From NCBI RefSeq assembly GCF_000003605.2, contig NW_003109846.1:1-58972 (forward strand): 58,972 nt of DNA. Direction: 5' to 3'. Made by a program: the position numbers and the translations under genes. Positions 1-12,870 of this stretch are shown piece after piece (positions within the stretch are counted from its first letter, which is position 1; each line of letters begins with the position of its first letter). Below the pieces are notes generated by a model. The model was given only the letters and a program-made list of their open reading frames with translations. It was not told the DNA's origin and made no database searches. This DNA comes from Saccoglossus kowalevskii (lineage: Eukaryota; Hemichordata; Enteropneusta; Harrimaniidae).

Positions 1-252
1 TCAACAGGGATAACAAAGTGATGGACAGCGTGATAAATAGACAGGGATAATAAAGTAATGGGCAGTGTGATAAATAGACAGTGATAATAAAGTAATGGAC
101 AGCGTGATAAATAGACAGGGATAATAAAATAATGAGCAGTGTGATAAATAGACAGTGATAATAAAGTAATGGACAGCGTGATCAATAGACAGTGATAATA
201 AAGTAATGGACAGTGTGATAAATAGGCAGCGATAATGAAGTAATGGACAGCG
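1..252. repeat. Window start: copy of the segment at 7,720-7,971
   Basis: Bases from 7 onward match 7,726 onward at a constant offset of 7,719, including the rare variants GATAACAAAGTGATGG (near 10), TGATCAATAG (near 180), CAGCGATAATGAAG (near 228) and GCGTTATAAATAG (near 251). It also matches 7,350-7,601, but that copy has GATAATAAAG where this one and the 7,720 copy have GATAACAAAG, so the 7,720 copy is the closer relative. The array is therefore in mid-course at base 1. Confidence 0.85.
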
Positions 253-683
253 TTATAAATAGACAGTGATAATAAAGTAATGGACAGCGTGATAAATAGA
301 CAGTGCTAATAAAGTAATGGACAGTGTGATAAATAGACAGTGATAATAAAGTAATGGGCAGTGTGATAAATAGACAGTGATAATAAAGTAATGGACAGCG
401 TGATCAATAGACAGTGATAATAAAGTAATGGACAGTGTGATAAATAGGCAGTGATAATAAAGTAATGGACAGCGTGATAAATAGACAGGGATAATAAAGT
501 ATTGGGCAGCGTGATAAATAGACAGCGATAATAAAATAATGAGCAGTGTGATAAATAGACAGTGATAATAAAGTAATAGACAGTGTGATAAATAGACAGT
601 GATAATAAAGTAATAGACAGTGTGATAAATAGACAGTGATAGTAAAGTAATAGACAGTGTGATAAATAGACAGTGATAATAAA

Positions 684-1134
684 GTGATGGGCAGCGTGAT
701 AAATGGAGAGTGATAATAAAGTAATTGACAGCGTGATAAATAGACAGTGATAATAAAGTAATAGACAGTGTGATAAATAGACAGTGATAATAAAGTAATG
801 GGCAGCTTGATAAATAGAGGGGATAATAAAGTAATGGATAGTGTGATAAATAGGCAGTGATAATAAAGTAATGAATAGCGTGATAAATAGACAGTGATAA
901 TAAAGTAATGGACAGCGTGATAAATAGACAGTGATAATAAAGTAATGGACAGCGCGACAAATAGGCAGAGATAATAAAGTAACGGACAGCGTGATAAATA
1001 GACAGGGATAATAAAGTATTGGGCAGCGTGATAAATAGACGAGGATAATAAAGTAAAGGGCAGCGTGATAAATAGACAGCGATAATCAAATAATGGGCAG
1101 TGTGATAAATAGACAGTGATAATAAAGTAATGGA
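684..1134. repeat. Segmental duplicate of 3,712-4,162
   Basis: Aligned at a constant offset of 3,028, with shared rare variants: the CAGCTTG/36-bp cassette, GCGCGACAAATAGGCAGAG near 952 and 3,980, AACGGACAG near 981 and 4,009, and GACGAGG near 1,038 and 4,066. After 1,134 the offset becomes 3,065 (GACGGGG at 1,149 and 4,214) and then 3,102 (at 1,259 and 4,361). Each step is exactly one 37-bp unit, present in the second copy and absent from the first. Similarity continues to about 1,850. Confidence 0.85.
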
Positions 1135-1899
1135 AAGCGTGATAAATAGACGGGGATAATAAAGTAAAGGGCAGCGTGATAAATAGAGAGTGATAATAAA
1201 GTAATGGACAGCATGATAAATAGACTGTGCTATTAAAGTTATGGACATTGTGATAAATAGACAGTGATAATAAAGTAATGGGCAGTGTGATAAATAGACA
1301 GGGATAATAAAGTAATGGACAGTGTGATAAATAGACAGGGATAATAAAGTAATGGTCAGTGTGATAAATAGACAGTGATAATAAAGTAATAGACAGTGTG
1401 ATAAATAGACAGTGATAATAAAGTAATAGACAGTGTGATAAATAGACAGTGATAGTAAAGTAATAGACAGTGTGATAAATAGACAGTGATAATAAAGTGA
1501 TGGGCAGCGTGATAAATGGAGAGTGATAATAAAGTAATTGACAGCGTGATAAATAGACAGTGATAATAAAGTAATAGACAGTGTGATAAATAGACAGTGA
1601 TAATAAAGTAATGGGCAGCTTGATAAATAGAGGGGATAATAAAGTAATGGATAGTGTGATAAATAGGCAGTGATAATAAAGTAATGAATAGCGTGATAAA
1701 TAGAGAGTGATAATAAAGTAATGGACAGCCCGATAAATAGACAGTGATAATAAAGTAATGGGCAGTGTGATAAATAGACAGTGATAATAAAGTAATGGAC
1801 AGTGTGATAAATAGACAGTGATAATAAAGTAATAGACAGTGTGATAAATAGACAGTGATAATAAAGTAATGGGCAGCTTGATAAATAGAGGGGATAATA

Positions 1900-1995
1900 A
1901 AGTATGGACAGTGTGATAAATAGGCAGCGATAATGAAGTAATGGGCAGCGTGATAAATAGACAGTGATATCAAGTAATGGGCAGCTGTGATAAAT
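1900..1995. repeat. Short irregular patch with off-register indels
   Basis: Three small departures from the unit length lie within 100 bases: AAAGTATGGAC near 1,901 (one A short), GATATCAAG near 1,967 (one base short of GATAATCAAG) and GGCAGCTGTGAT near 1,980 (one base long). Either a decayed stretch or consensus errors; the sequence alone cannot tell. Confidence 0.55.
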
Positions 1996-3659
1996 AGACA
2001 GTGATAATAAAGTAATGAAAAGCGTGATAAATAGACAGGGATAATAAAGTATTGGGCAGCGTGATAAATAGACGGGGATAATAAAGTAAAGGGCAGCGTG
2101 ATAAATGGAAAGTGATAATAAAGTAATGGGCAGTGTGATAAATAGACAGTGATAATAAAGTAATAGACAGTGTGATAAATAGACAGTGATAGTAAAGTAA
2201 TAGACAGTGTGATAAATAGACAGTGTTAATAAAGTAAGGACAGTGTGATAAATAGACAGTGCCAATAAAGTAATGGACAGTGTGATAAATGGACAGTGAT
2301 AATAAAGTAATGGACAGCGTGATAAATAGACAGGGATAAAAAAGTAATGGCCAGTGTGATAAATATACAGTGATAATAAAGTAATAGACAGTGTGATAAA
2401 TAGACAGTGATAATAAAGTAATGGACAGCATGATAAATAGACAGTGCTATTAAAGTAATGGACAGGGTGATAAATAGACAGTGATAAGAAAGTAATGGAA
2501 AGCGTGATAAATAGACAGTGATAATAAAGTAATGGGCAGTGTGATAAATAGACAGGGATAATAAAATAATGAGCAGTGTGATAAATAGACAGTGATAATA
2601 AAGTAATGGACAGCGTGATAAATAGACAGTGATAATAAAGTAATGGACAGTGTGATAAATAGACAGTGATAATAAAGTAATGGACAGCGTGATAAATAGA
2701 CAGTGATAATAAAGTAATGGACAGTGTGATAAATAGACAGTGATAATAAAGTAATGGAAAGCGTGATAAATAGACAGGGATAATAAAGTAATGGGCAGTG
2801 TGATAAATAGACAGTGATAATAAAGTAATGGACAGCGTGATAAATAGACAGTGATAATAAAGTAATGGGCAGCGTGATAAATAGACAGGGATAATAAAGT
2901 AATGGACAGCGTGATAAATAGACTGGGATAATAAAGTAATGGGCAGTGTGATAAATAGACAGTGATAATAAAGTAATAGACAGTGTGATAAATAGACAGT
3001 GATAATAAAGTAATAGACAGTGTGATAAATAGACAGTGATAGTAAAGTAAAAGACAGTGTGATAAATAGACAGTGATAATAAAGTGATATGCAGCGTGAT
3101 AAATGGAGAGTGATAATAAAGTAATTGACAGCGTGATAAATAGACAGTGATAATAAAGTAATAGACAGTGTGATAAATAGACAGTGATAATAAAGTAATG
3201 GGCAGCTTGATAAATAGAGGGGATAATAAAGTAATGGATAGTGTGATAAATAGGCAGTGATAATAAAGTAATGAATAGCGTGATAAATAGACAGTGATAA
3301 TAAAGTAATGGACAGCGCGATAAATAGACAGTGATAATAAAGTAATGGGCAGTGTGATAAATAGACAGTGATAATAAAGTAATGGACAGCGTGAGAAATA
3401 GACAGTGATAATAAAGTAATGGACAGCGTGGTAAATAGGCAGTGATAATAAAGTAATGGACAGCGTGATAAATAGGCAGGGATAATAAAGTATTGGGCAG
3501 CGTGATAAATAGACGGGGATAATAAAGTACAGGGTAGCGTGATAAATAGACAGGGATAATAAAGTAATGGGCAGTGTGATAAATAGACAGTGATAATAAA
3601 GTAATAGACAGTGTGATGAATAGACAGTGATAATAAAGTAATAGACAGTGTGATAAATA

Positions 3660-3920
3660 GACAGTGATAGTCAAGTAAAAGACAGTGTGATAAATAGACA
3701 GTGATAATAAAGTGATGGGCAGCGTGATAAATGGAGAGTGATAATAAAGTAATTGACAGCGTGATAAATAGACAGTGATAATAAAGTAATAGACAGTGTG
3801 ATAAATAGACAGTGATAATAAAGTAATGGGCAGCTTGATAAATAGAGGGGATAATAAAGTAATGGATAGTGTGATAAATAGGCAGTGATAATAAAGTAAT
3901 GAATAGCGTGATAAATAGAC
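3660..3920. repeat. Exemplar of the recurrent variant-unit cassette with the 36-bp unit
   Basis: A fixed series of variant units is seen here in order: GATAGTCAAG (GATAGTAAAG in most copies), GTGATGGGCAGCG, AATGGAGAGTG, GTAATTGACAGCG, GTAATAGACAGTG, GGGCAGCTTG, TAGAGGGGAT (the 36-bp unit, one base shorter than TAGACAGTGAT), GTAATGGATAGTG, AATAGGCAGTG, GTAATGAATAGCG. The same series recurs across the window. Markers containing CAGCTTG or a close variant lie near 805, 1615, 1876, 3201, 3831, 4721, 4975, 5160, 5453, 6452, 6712, 8190, 9666, 10445, 12413, 13190, 14175, 14777, 15250, 15550, 16871, 17436, 17810, 18358, 19615, 20900, 21950, 23050, 24200, 25128, 25790, 27083, 28904, 29893, 30598, 31743, 32858, 33711, 35151, 36049, 36659, 36808, 37689, 38543, 39909, 40547, 41505, 42468, 42910, 43721, 44532, 45532, 45788, 46269, 46671, 48114, 49332, 49738, 51594, 52068, 53032, 53353, 53770, 54208, 55095, 55500, 56352, 57795 and 58347 (positions good to about 10 bases). 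Spacing is irregular, so this is not a single fixed higher-order period. Confidence 0.85.
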
Positions 3921-4162
3921 AGTGATAATAAAGTAATGGACAGCGTGATAAATAGACAGTGATAATAAAGTAATGGACAGCGCGACAAATAGGCAGAGAT
4001 AATAAAGTAACGGACAGCGTGATAAATAGACAGGGATAATAAAGTATTGGGCAGCGTGATAAATAGACGAGGATAATAAAGTAAAGGGCAGCGTGATAAA
4101 TAGACAGCGATAATCAAATAATGGGCAGTGTGATAAATAGACAGTGATAATAAAGTAATGGA
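3712..4162. repeat. Segmental duplicate of 684-1,134
   Basis: Partner of the segment at 684-1,134 (offset 3,028). Downstream it carries two extra single units relative to that copy, one near 4,175-4,212 and one near 4,324-4,360. The same variant series, including GCGCGACAAATAGG, recurs near 8,339, 44,690, 48,265, 54,803 and 56,503, so this is one member of a larger family of segments. Confidence 0.8.
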
Positions 4163-7100
4163 AAGCGTGATAAATAGACAGGGATAATAAAGTATTGGGC
4201 AGCGTGATAAATAGACGGGGATAATAAAGTAAAGGGCAGCGTGATAAATAGAGAGTGATAATAAAGTAATGGACAGCATGATAAATAGACTGTGCTATTA
4301 AAGTTATGGACATTGTGATAAATAGACAGTGATAAGAAAGTAATGGAAAGCGTGATAAATAGACAGTGATAATAAAGTAATGGGCAGTGTGATAAATAGA
4401 CAGGGATAATAAAGTAATGGACAGTGTGATAAATAGACAGGGATAATAAAGTAATGGTCAGTGTGATAAATAGACAGTGATAATAAAGTAATAGACAGTG
4501 TGATAAATAGACAGTGATAATAAAGTAATAGACAGTGTGATAAATAGACAGTGATAGTAAAGTAATAGACAGTGTGATAAATAGACAGTGATAATAAAGT
4601 GATGGGCAGCGTGATAAATGGAGAGTGATAATAAAGTAATTGACAGCGTGATAAATAGACAGTGATAATAAAGTAATAGACAGTGTGATAAATAGACAGT
4701 GATAATAAAGTAATGGGCAGCTTGATAAATAGAGGGGATAATAAAGTAATGGATAGTGTGATAAATAGGCAGTGATAATAAAGTAATGAATAGCGTGATA
4801 AATAGAGAGTGATAATAAAGTAATGGACAGCCCGATAAATAGACAGTGATAATAAAGTAATGGGCAGTGTGATAAATAGACAGTGATAATAAAGTAATGG
4901 ACAGTGTGATAAATAGACAGTGATAATAAAGTAATGGACAGTGTGATAAATAGACAGTGATAATAAAGTAATCGGCAGCTTGATAAATAGAGGGGATAAT
5001 AAAGTAATGGACAGTGTGATAAATAGGCAGCGATAATGAAGTAATGGACAGCGTGATAAATAGACAGTGCTAATAAATTAATGGACAGTGTGATAAATAG
5101 ACAGTGATAATAAAGTAATGGAAAGCGTGATAAATAGACAGGGATAATAAAGTAATTGGCAGCTTGATAAATAGGGGGATAATAAAGTGATGGGCAGCGT
5201 GATAAATGGTGAGTGATAATAAAGTAATTGACAGCGTGATAAATAGACAGTGATAATAAGGTAATAGACAGCGTTATAAATAGACAGTGATAGTAAAGTA
5301 ATAGACAGTGTGATAAATAGACATTGATAATAAAGTGATGGGCAGCGTGATAAATGGAGAGTGATAATAAAGTAATTGACAGCGTGATAAATAGACAGTG
5401 ATAATAAAGTAAAGGACAGTGTGATAAATAGACAGTGATAATAAAGTAATGGGCAGCTTGATAAATAGAGGGGATAATAAAGTAATGGGCAGTGTGATAA
5501 ATAGGCAGTGATAATAAAGTAATGGACAGCGTGATAAATAGACAGTAATAATAAAGTAATGGACAGCGCGATAAATAGACAGTGATAATAAAGTAATGGA
5601 CAGCGTGATAAATAGGCAGTGATAATAAAGTAATGGACAGCGTGATAAATAGACAGGGATAATAAAGTAATGAACAGCGTGATAAATAGACAGGGATAAT
5701 AAAGTATTGGGCAGCGTGATAAATAGACGAGGATAATAAAGTAAAGGGCAGCGTGATAAATAGACAGTGATAATAAAGTAATGGGCAGTGTGATAAATAG
5801 ACAGTGATAATAAAGTAATGGACAGCGTGATAAATAGACAGTGATAATAAAGTAATTGACAGCGAGATAAATAGACAGTGATAATAAAGTAATGGACAGT
5901 GTGATAAATAGACAGTGATAATAAAGTAATGGACAGCGTGATAAATAGACAGGGATAATAAAATAATGAGCAGTGTGATAAATAGACAGTGATAATAAAG
6001 TAATGGACAGCGTGATCAATAGACAGTGATAATAAAGTAATGGACAGTGTGATAAATAGACAGTGATAGTAAAGTAATAGACAGCGTGATAAATAGACAG
6101 TGATAATAAAGTGATGGGCAGCGTGATAAATAGACAGGGATAATAAAGTAATGGACAGCGTGATAAATAGACAGGGATAATAAAGTAATGGTCAGTGTGA
6201 TAAATAGACAGTGATAATAAAGTAATAGACAGTGTGATAAATAGACAGTGATAATAAAGCAATAGACAGTGTGATAAATAGACAGTGATAGTAAAGTAAT
6301 AGACAGTGTGATAAATAGACAGTGATAATAAAGTGATGGGCAGCGTGATAAATGGAGAGTGATAATAAAGTAATTGACAGCGTGATAAATAGACAGTGAT
6401 AATAAAGTAATAGACAGTGTGAGAAATAGACAGTGATAATAAAGTATTGGGCAGCTTGATAAATAGAGGGGATAATAAAGTAATGGATAGTGTGATAAAT
6501 AGGCAGTGATAATAAAGTAATGAATAGCGTGATAAATAGACAGTGATAATAAAGTAATGGACAGCCCGATAAATAGACAGTGATAATAAAGTAATGGGCA
6601 GTGTGATAAATAGACAGTGATAATAAAGTAATGGACAGTGTGATAAATAGACAGTGATAATAAAGTAATGGACAGCCCGATAAATAGACAGTGATAATAA
6701 AGTAATCGGCAGCTTGATAAATAGAGGGGATAATAAAGTAATGGACAGTGTGATAAATAGGCAGCGATAATGAAGTAATGGACAGCGTGATAAATAGACA
6801 GTGATAATAAAGTAATGGACAGCGTGATAAATAGACAGTGCTAATAAAGTAATGGACAGTGTGATAAATAGACAGTGATAATAAAGTAATGGGCAGTGTG
6901 ATAAATAGACAGTGATAATAAAGTAATGGACAGCGTGATAAATAGACAGTGCTAATAAAGTAATGGACAGTGAGATAAATAGACAGTGATAATAAAGTAA
7001 TGGAAAGCGTGATAAATAGACAGGGATAATAAAGTAATGGGCAGTGTGATAAATAGACAGTGATAATAAAGTAATGGACAGCGTGATAAATAGACAGGGA

Positions 7101-7230
7101 TAATAAAATAATGAGCAGTGTGATAAATAGACAGTGATAATAAAGTAATGGACAGCGTGATAAATAGACAGTGCTAATAAATTAATGGACAGTGTGATAA
7201 ATAGACAGTGATAATAAAGTAATGGAAAGC

Positions 7231-7970
7231 GTGATAAATAGACAGGGATAATAAAGTAATGGGCAGTGTGATAAATAGACAGTGATAATAAAGTAATGGA
7301 CAGCATGATAAATAGACAGTGCTAATAAAGTAATGGACAGCGTGATAAATAGACAGGGATAATAAAGTGATGGACAGCGTGATAAATAGACAGGGATAAT
7401 AAAGTAATGGGCAGTGTGATAAATAGACAGTGATAATAAAGTAATGGACAGCGTGATAAATAGACAGGGATAATAAAATAATGAGCAGTGTGATAAATAG
7501 ACAGTGATAATAAAGTAATGGACAGCGTGATCAATAGACAGTGATAATAAAGTAATGGACAGTGTGATAAATAGGCAGCGATAATGAAGTAATGGACAGC
7601 GTTATAAATAGACAGTGATAATAAAGTAATGGACAGCGTGATAAATAGACAGTGCTAATAAAGTAATGGACAGTGTGATAAATAGACAGTGATAATAAAG
7701 TAATGGGCAGTGTGATAAATAGACAGGGATAACAAAGTGATGGACAGCGTGATAAATAGACAGGGATAATAAAGTAATGGGCAGTGTGATAAATAGACAG
7801 TGATAATAAAGTAATGGACAGCGTGATAAATAGACAGGGATAATAAAATAATGAGCAGTGTGATAAATAGACAGTGATAATAAAGTAATGGACAGCGTGA
7901 TCAATAGACAGTGATAATAAAGTAATGGACAGTGTGATAAATAGGCAGCGATAATGAAGTAATGGACAGC
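7231..7970. repeat. Tandem higher-order duplication, 2 x 370 bp (10 units)
   Basis: Two adjacent blocks match with an offset of 370 bases, exactly ten 37-bp units. The shared landmarks are GGGATAAYAAAGTGATGG at 7,356 and 7,726, the GATCAATAG units, CAGCGATAATGAAG, and GTTATAAATA at 7,601 and 7,971. The main visible difference is AATAAAG in the first block and AACAAAG in the second. The outer boundaries are approximate, because in a tandem array the ends of a duplication are defined only to within a unit. Confidence 0.8.
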
Positions 7971-10858
7971 GTTATAAATAGACAGTGATAATAAAGTAAT
8001 AGACAGCGTGATAAATAGACAGTGCTAATAAAGTAATGGACAGTGTGATAAATAGACAGTGATAATAAAGTGATGGGCAGCGTGATAAATAGACAGTGAT
8101 AATAAAGTAATTGACAGCGTGATAAATAGACAGTGATAATAAAGTAATAGACAGTGTGATAAATAGACAGTGATAATAAAGTAATGGGCAGCTTGATAAA
8201 TAGAGGGGATAATAAAGTAATGGATAGTGTGATAAATAGGCAGTGATAATAAAGTAATGAATAGCGTGATAAATAGACAGTGATAATAAAGTAATGGACA
8301 GCGTGATAAATAGACAGTGATAATAAAGTAATGGACAGCGCGACAAATAGGCAGAGATAATAAAGTAACGGACAGCGTGATAAATAGACAGGGATAATAA
8401 AGTATTGGGCAGCGTGATAAATAGACGAGGATAATAAAGTAAAGGGCAGCGTGATAAATAGACAGTGATAATCAAATAATGGGCAGTGTGATAAATAGAC
8501 AGTGATAATAAAGTAATGGAAAGCGTGATAAATAGACAGGGATAATAAAGTATTGGGCAGCGTGATAAATAGACGGGGATAATAAAGTAAAGGGCAGCGT
8601 GATAAATAGAGAGTGATAATAAAGTAATGGACAGCATGATAAATAGACTGTGCTATTAAAGTTATGGACATTGTGATAAATAGACAGTGATAAGAAAGTA
8701 ATGGAAAGCGTGATAAATAGACAGTGATAATAAAGTAATGGGCAGTGTGATAAATAGACAGGGATAATAAAGTAATGGACAGTGTGATAAATAGACAGTG
8801 ATAATAAAGTAATGGACAGCGTGATAAATAGACAGTGCTAATAAAGTAATGGACAGTGTGATAAATAGACAGTGATAATAAAGTAATGGAAAGCGTGATA
8901 AATAGACAGGGATAATAAAGTATTGGGCAGTGTGATAAATAGACAGTGATAATAAAGTAATGGACAGCGTGATAAATAGACAGTGATAATAAAGTAATGG
9001 ACAGTGTGATAAATAGACAGTGATAATAAAGTAATGGACAGCGTGATAAATAGACAGTGCTAATAAAGTAATGGACAGTGTGATAAATAGACAGTGATAA
9101 TAAAGTAATGGAAAGCGTGATAAATAGACAGGGATAATAAAGTATTGGGCAGTGTGATAAATAGACAGTGATAATAAAGTAATGGACAGCGTGATAAATA
9201 GACAGTGCTAATAAATTAATGGACAGTGTGATAAATAGACAGTGATAATAAAGTAATGGAAAGCGTGATAAATAGACAGGGATAATAAAGTAATGGGCAG
9301 TGTGATAAATAGACAGTGATAATAAAGTAATGGACAGCATGATAAATAGACAGTGCTAATAAAGTAATGGACAGCGTGATAAATAGACAGGGATAATAAA
9401 GTGATGGACAGCGTGATAAATAGACAGGGATAATAAAGTAATGGGCAGTGTGATAAATAGACAGTGATAATAAAGTAATAGACAGTGTGATAAATAGACA
9501 GTGATAGTAAAGTAATAGACAGTGTGATAAATAGACATTGATAATAAAGTGATGGGCAGCGTGATAAATGGAGAGTGATAATAAAGTAATTGACAGCGTG
9601 ATAAATAGACATTGATAATAAAGTAAAGGACAGTGTGATAAATAGACAGTGATAATAAAGTAATGGGCAGCTTGATAAATAGAGGGGATAATAAAGTAAT
9701 GGGCAGTGTGATAAATAGGCAGTGATAATAAAGTAATGGACAGCGTGATAAATAGACAGTAATAATAAAGTAATGGACAGCGAGATAAATAGACAGTGAT
9801 AATAAAGTAATGGGCAGTGTGATAAATAGACAGTGATAATAAAGTAATGGGCAGTGTGATAAATAGACAGTGATAATAAAGTAATGGACAGCGTGATAAA
9901 TAGACAGTGATAATAAAGTAATTGACAGCGAGATAAATAGACAGTGATAATAAAGTAATGGACAGTGTGATAAATAGACAGTGATAATAAAGTAATGGAC
10001 AGCGTGATAAATAGACAGGGATAATAAAATAATGAGCAGTGTGATAAATAGACAGTGATAATAAAGTAATGGACAGCGTGATCAATAGACAGTGATAATA
10101 AAGTAATGGACAGTGTGATAAATAGGCAGTGATAATAAAGTAATGGACAGCGTGATAAATAGACAGGGATAATAAAGTATTGGGCAGCAGTGATAAATAG
10201 ACAGCGATAATAAAATAATGAGCAGTTTGATAAATAAACAGTGATAATAAAGTAATAGACAGTGTGATAAATTGACAGTGATAGTAAAGTAATAGACAGT
10301 GTGATAAATAGACATTGATAATAAAGTGATGGGCAGCGTGATAAATGGAGAGTGATAATAAAGTAATTGACAACCTGATAAATAGACAGTGATAATAAAG
10401 TAAAGGACAGTGTGATAAATAGACAGTGATAATAAAGTAATGGGCAGCTTGATGAATAGAGGGGATAATAAAGTAATGGACAGTGTGATAAATAGGCAGT
10501 GATAATAAAGTAATGGACAGTGTGATAAATAGGCAGTGATAATAAAGTAATGGACAGCGTGATAAATAGACAGTGATAAAAAAGTAATGGACAGCGCGAT
10601 AAATAGACAGTGGTAATAAAGTAATGGGCAGTGTGATAAATAGACAGTGATAATAAAGTAATGGACAGCGTGGTCAATAGACAGTGATAATAAAGTAATG
10701 GACAGCGTGATAAATAGACAGGGATAATAAAGTATTGGGCAGCGTGATAAATAGACGGGGATAATAAAGTAAAGGGTAGCGTGATAAATAGACAGTGATA
10801 ATAAAGTAATGGGCAGTGTGATAAATAGACAGTGATAATAAAGTAACGGACAGCGTGA

Positions 10859-11075
10859 TAAAATAGACAGTTGATAATAAAAGTAATTGACAGCGAGATA
10901 AATAGACAGTGATAAATAGAGTAAATGGACAGTGTGATAAATAGACAGTGATAATAAAGTAATGGACAGCGTGATAAAATAGACAGGGATAATAAAATAA
11001 TGGGCAGTGTGATAAATAAGACAGGGATAATAAAATAATGAGCAGTGTGATAAATAGGCAGTGATAATAAAAGTA
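10859..11075. repeat. Indel-rich patch: many single-base insertions
   Basis: Within about 220 bases several units gain one base, mostly by lengthening an A run: GATAAAATAG (twice), AGTTGATAATAAAAG, GATAAATAGAGTAAATGG, GATAAATAAGACAGGG, GATAATAAAAGTAATGG. Elsewhere such indels are single and hundreds of bases apart. The clustering and the homopolymer context look like local consensus errors from long reads, though real local decay is possible. The indels also scramble the periodic minus-strand translation here. Confidence 0.75.
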
Positions 11076-11084
11076 ATGGACAGC

Positions 11085-11740
11085 CCGATAAATAGACAGG
11101 GATAATAAAGTATTGGGCAGCGTGATAAATAGACGAGGATAATAAAGTAAAGGGCAGCGTGATAAATAGACAGTGATAATCAAGTAATGGGCAGTGTGAT
11201 AAATAGACAGTGATAATAAAGTAATGGAAAGCGTGATAAATAGGCAGTGATAATAAAGTAATGGGCAGCGTGATAAATAGACAGTGATAATAAAGTAATG
11301 GACAGCATGATAAATAGACTGTGCTATTAAAGTAATGGACAGTGTGATAAATAGACAGTGATAAGAAAGTAATGGAAAGCGTGATAAATAGACAGTGATA
11401 ATAAAGTAATGGGCAGTGTGATAAATAGACAGGGATAATGAAATAATGAGCAGTGTGATAAATAGACAGTGATAATAAAGTAATGGACAGCGTGATAAAT
11501 AGACAGTGATAATAAAGTAATGGACAGTGTGATAAATAGACAGTGATAATAAAGTAATGGACAGCGTGATAAATAGACAGTGCTAATACAGTAATGGACA
11601 GTGTGATAAATAGACAGTGATAATAAAGTAATGGAAAGCGTGATAAATAGACAGGGATAATAAAGTATTGGGCAGTGTGATAAATAGACAGTGATAATAA
11701 AGTAATGGACAGCGTGATAAATAGACAGGGATAATAAAGT
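11085..11740. repeat. Segment shared with 38,655-39,310
   Basis: Matches at an offset of about 27,573. Rare shared variants include CAGCCCGATAAATAG, the unit GGGATAATGAAATAATGAG, and GCTAATACAGTAATGG (11,582 and 39,155). The neighbouring stretch 12,110-12,860 also matches the 38-39 kb segment, at the different offset of 26,132. The two offsets differ by 1,441 = 39 units minus 2 bases. Confidence 0.75.
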
Positions 11741-12109
11741 AATGGGCGGTGTGATAAATAGACAGTGATAATAAAGTAATGGACAGCGTGATAAATAGAC
11801 GGGATAATAAAGTAATGGACAGCGTGATAAATAGACAGTGATAATAAAGTAATGGACAGTGTGATAAATAGACAGTGATAATAAAGTAATGGACAGCGTG
11901 ATAAATAGACAGGGATAATAAAATAATGAGCAGTGTGATAAATAGACAGTGATAATAAAGTAATGGACAGCGTGATCAATAGACAGTGATAATAAAGTAA
12001 TGGACAGTGTGATAAATAGACAGTGATAATAAAGTAATGGACAGCGTGATAAATAGACAGTGATAATAAAGTAATGGACAGCGTGATAAATAGACAGGGA
12101 TAATAAAGT

Positions 12110-12860
12110 AATGGACAGCGTGATAAATAGACAGGGATAATAAAGTAATGGTCAGTGTGATAAATAGACAGTGATAATAAAGTAATAGACAGTGTGATAA
12201 ATAGACAGTGATAATAAAGTAATAGACAGTGTGATAAATAGACAGTGATAGTAAAGTAATAGACAGTGTGATAAATAGACAGTGATAATAAAGTGATGGG
12301 CAGCGTGATAAATGGAGAGTGATAATAAAGTAATTGACAGCGTGATAAATAGACAGTGATAATAAAGTAATAGACAGTGTGATAAATAGACAGTGATAAT
12401 AAAGTAATGGGCAGCTTGATAAATAGAGGGGATATTAAAGTAATGGATAGTGTGATAAATAGGCAGTGATAATAAAGTAATGAATAGCGTGATAAATAGA
12501 CAGTGATAATAAAGTAATGGACAGCCCGATAAATAGACAGGGATAATAAAGTATTGGGCAGCGTGATAAATAGACGAGGATAATAAAGTAAAGGGCAGCG
12601 TGATAAATAGACAGTGATAATCAAGTAATGGGCAGTGTGATAAATAGACAGTGATAATAAAGTAATGGAAAGCGTGATAAATAGGCAGTGATAATAAAGT
12701 AATGGGCAGCGTGATAAATAGACAGTGATAATAAAGTAACGGACAGCATGATAAATAGACTGTGCTATTAAAGTAATGGACAGTGTGATAAATAGACAGT
12801 GATAAGAAAGTAATGGAAAGCGTGATAAATAGACAGTGATAATAAAGTAATGGGCAGTGT
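12110..12860. repeat. Segment shared with 38,242-38,992
   Basis: Matches at an offset of 26,132, anchored by the rare GAGGGGATATTAAAG variant (GATATT at 12,431 and 38,563) and by the series GGTCAGTG, GATAGTAAAG, GTGATGGGC, CAGCCCG, GACGAGG, GATAATCAAG and CTGTGCTATTAAAG. The match ends where the heavily substituted unit at 12,871 begins. Confidence 0.75.
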
Positions 12861-12870
12861 GATAAATAGA

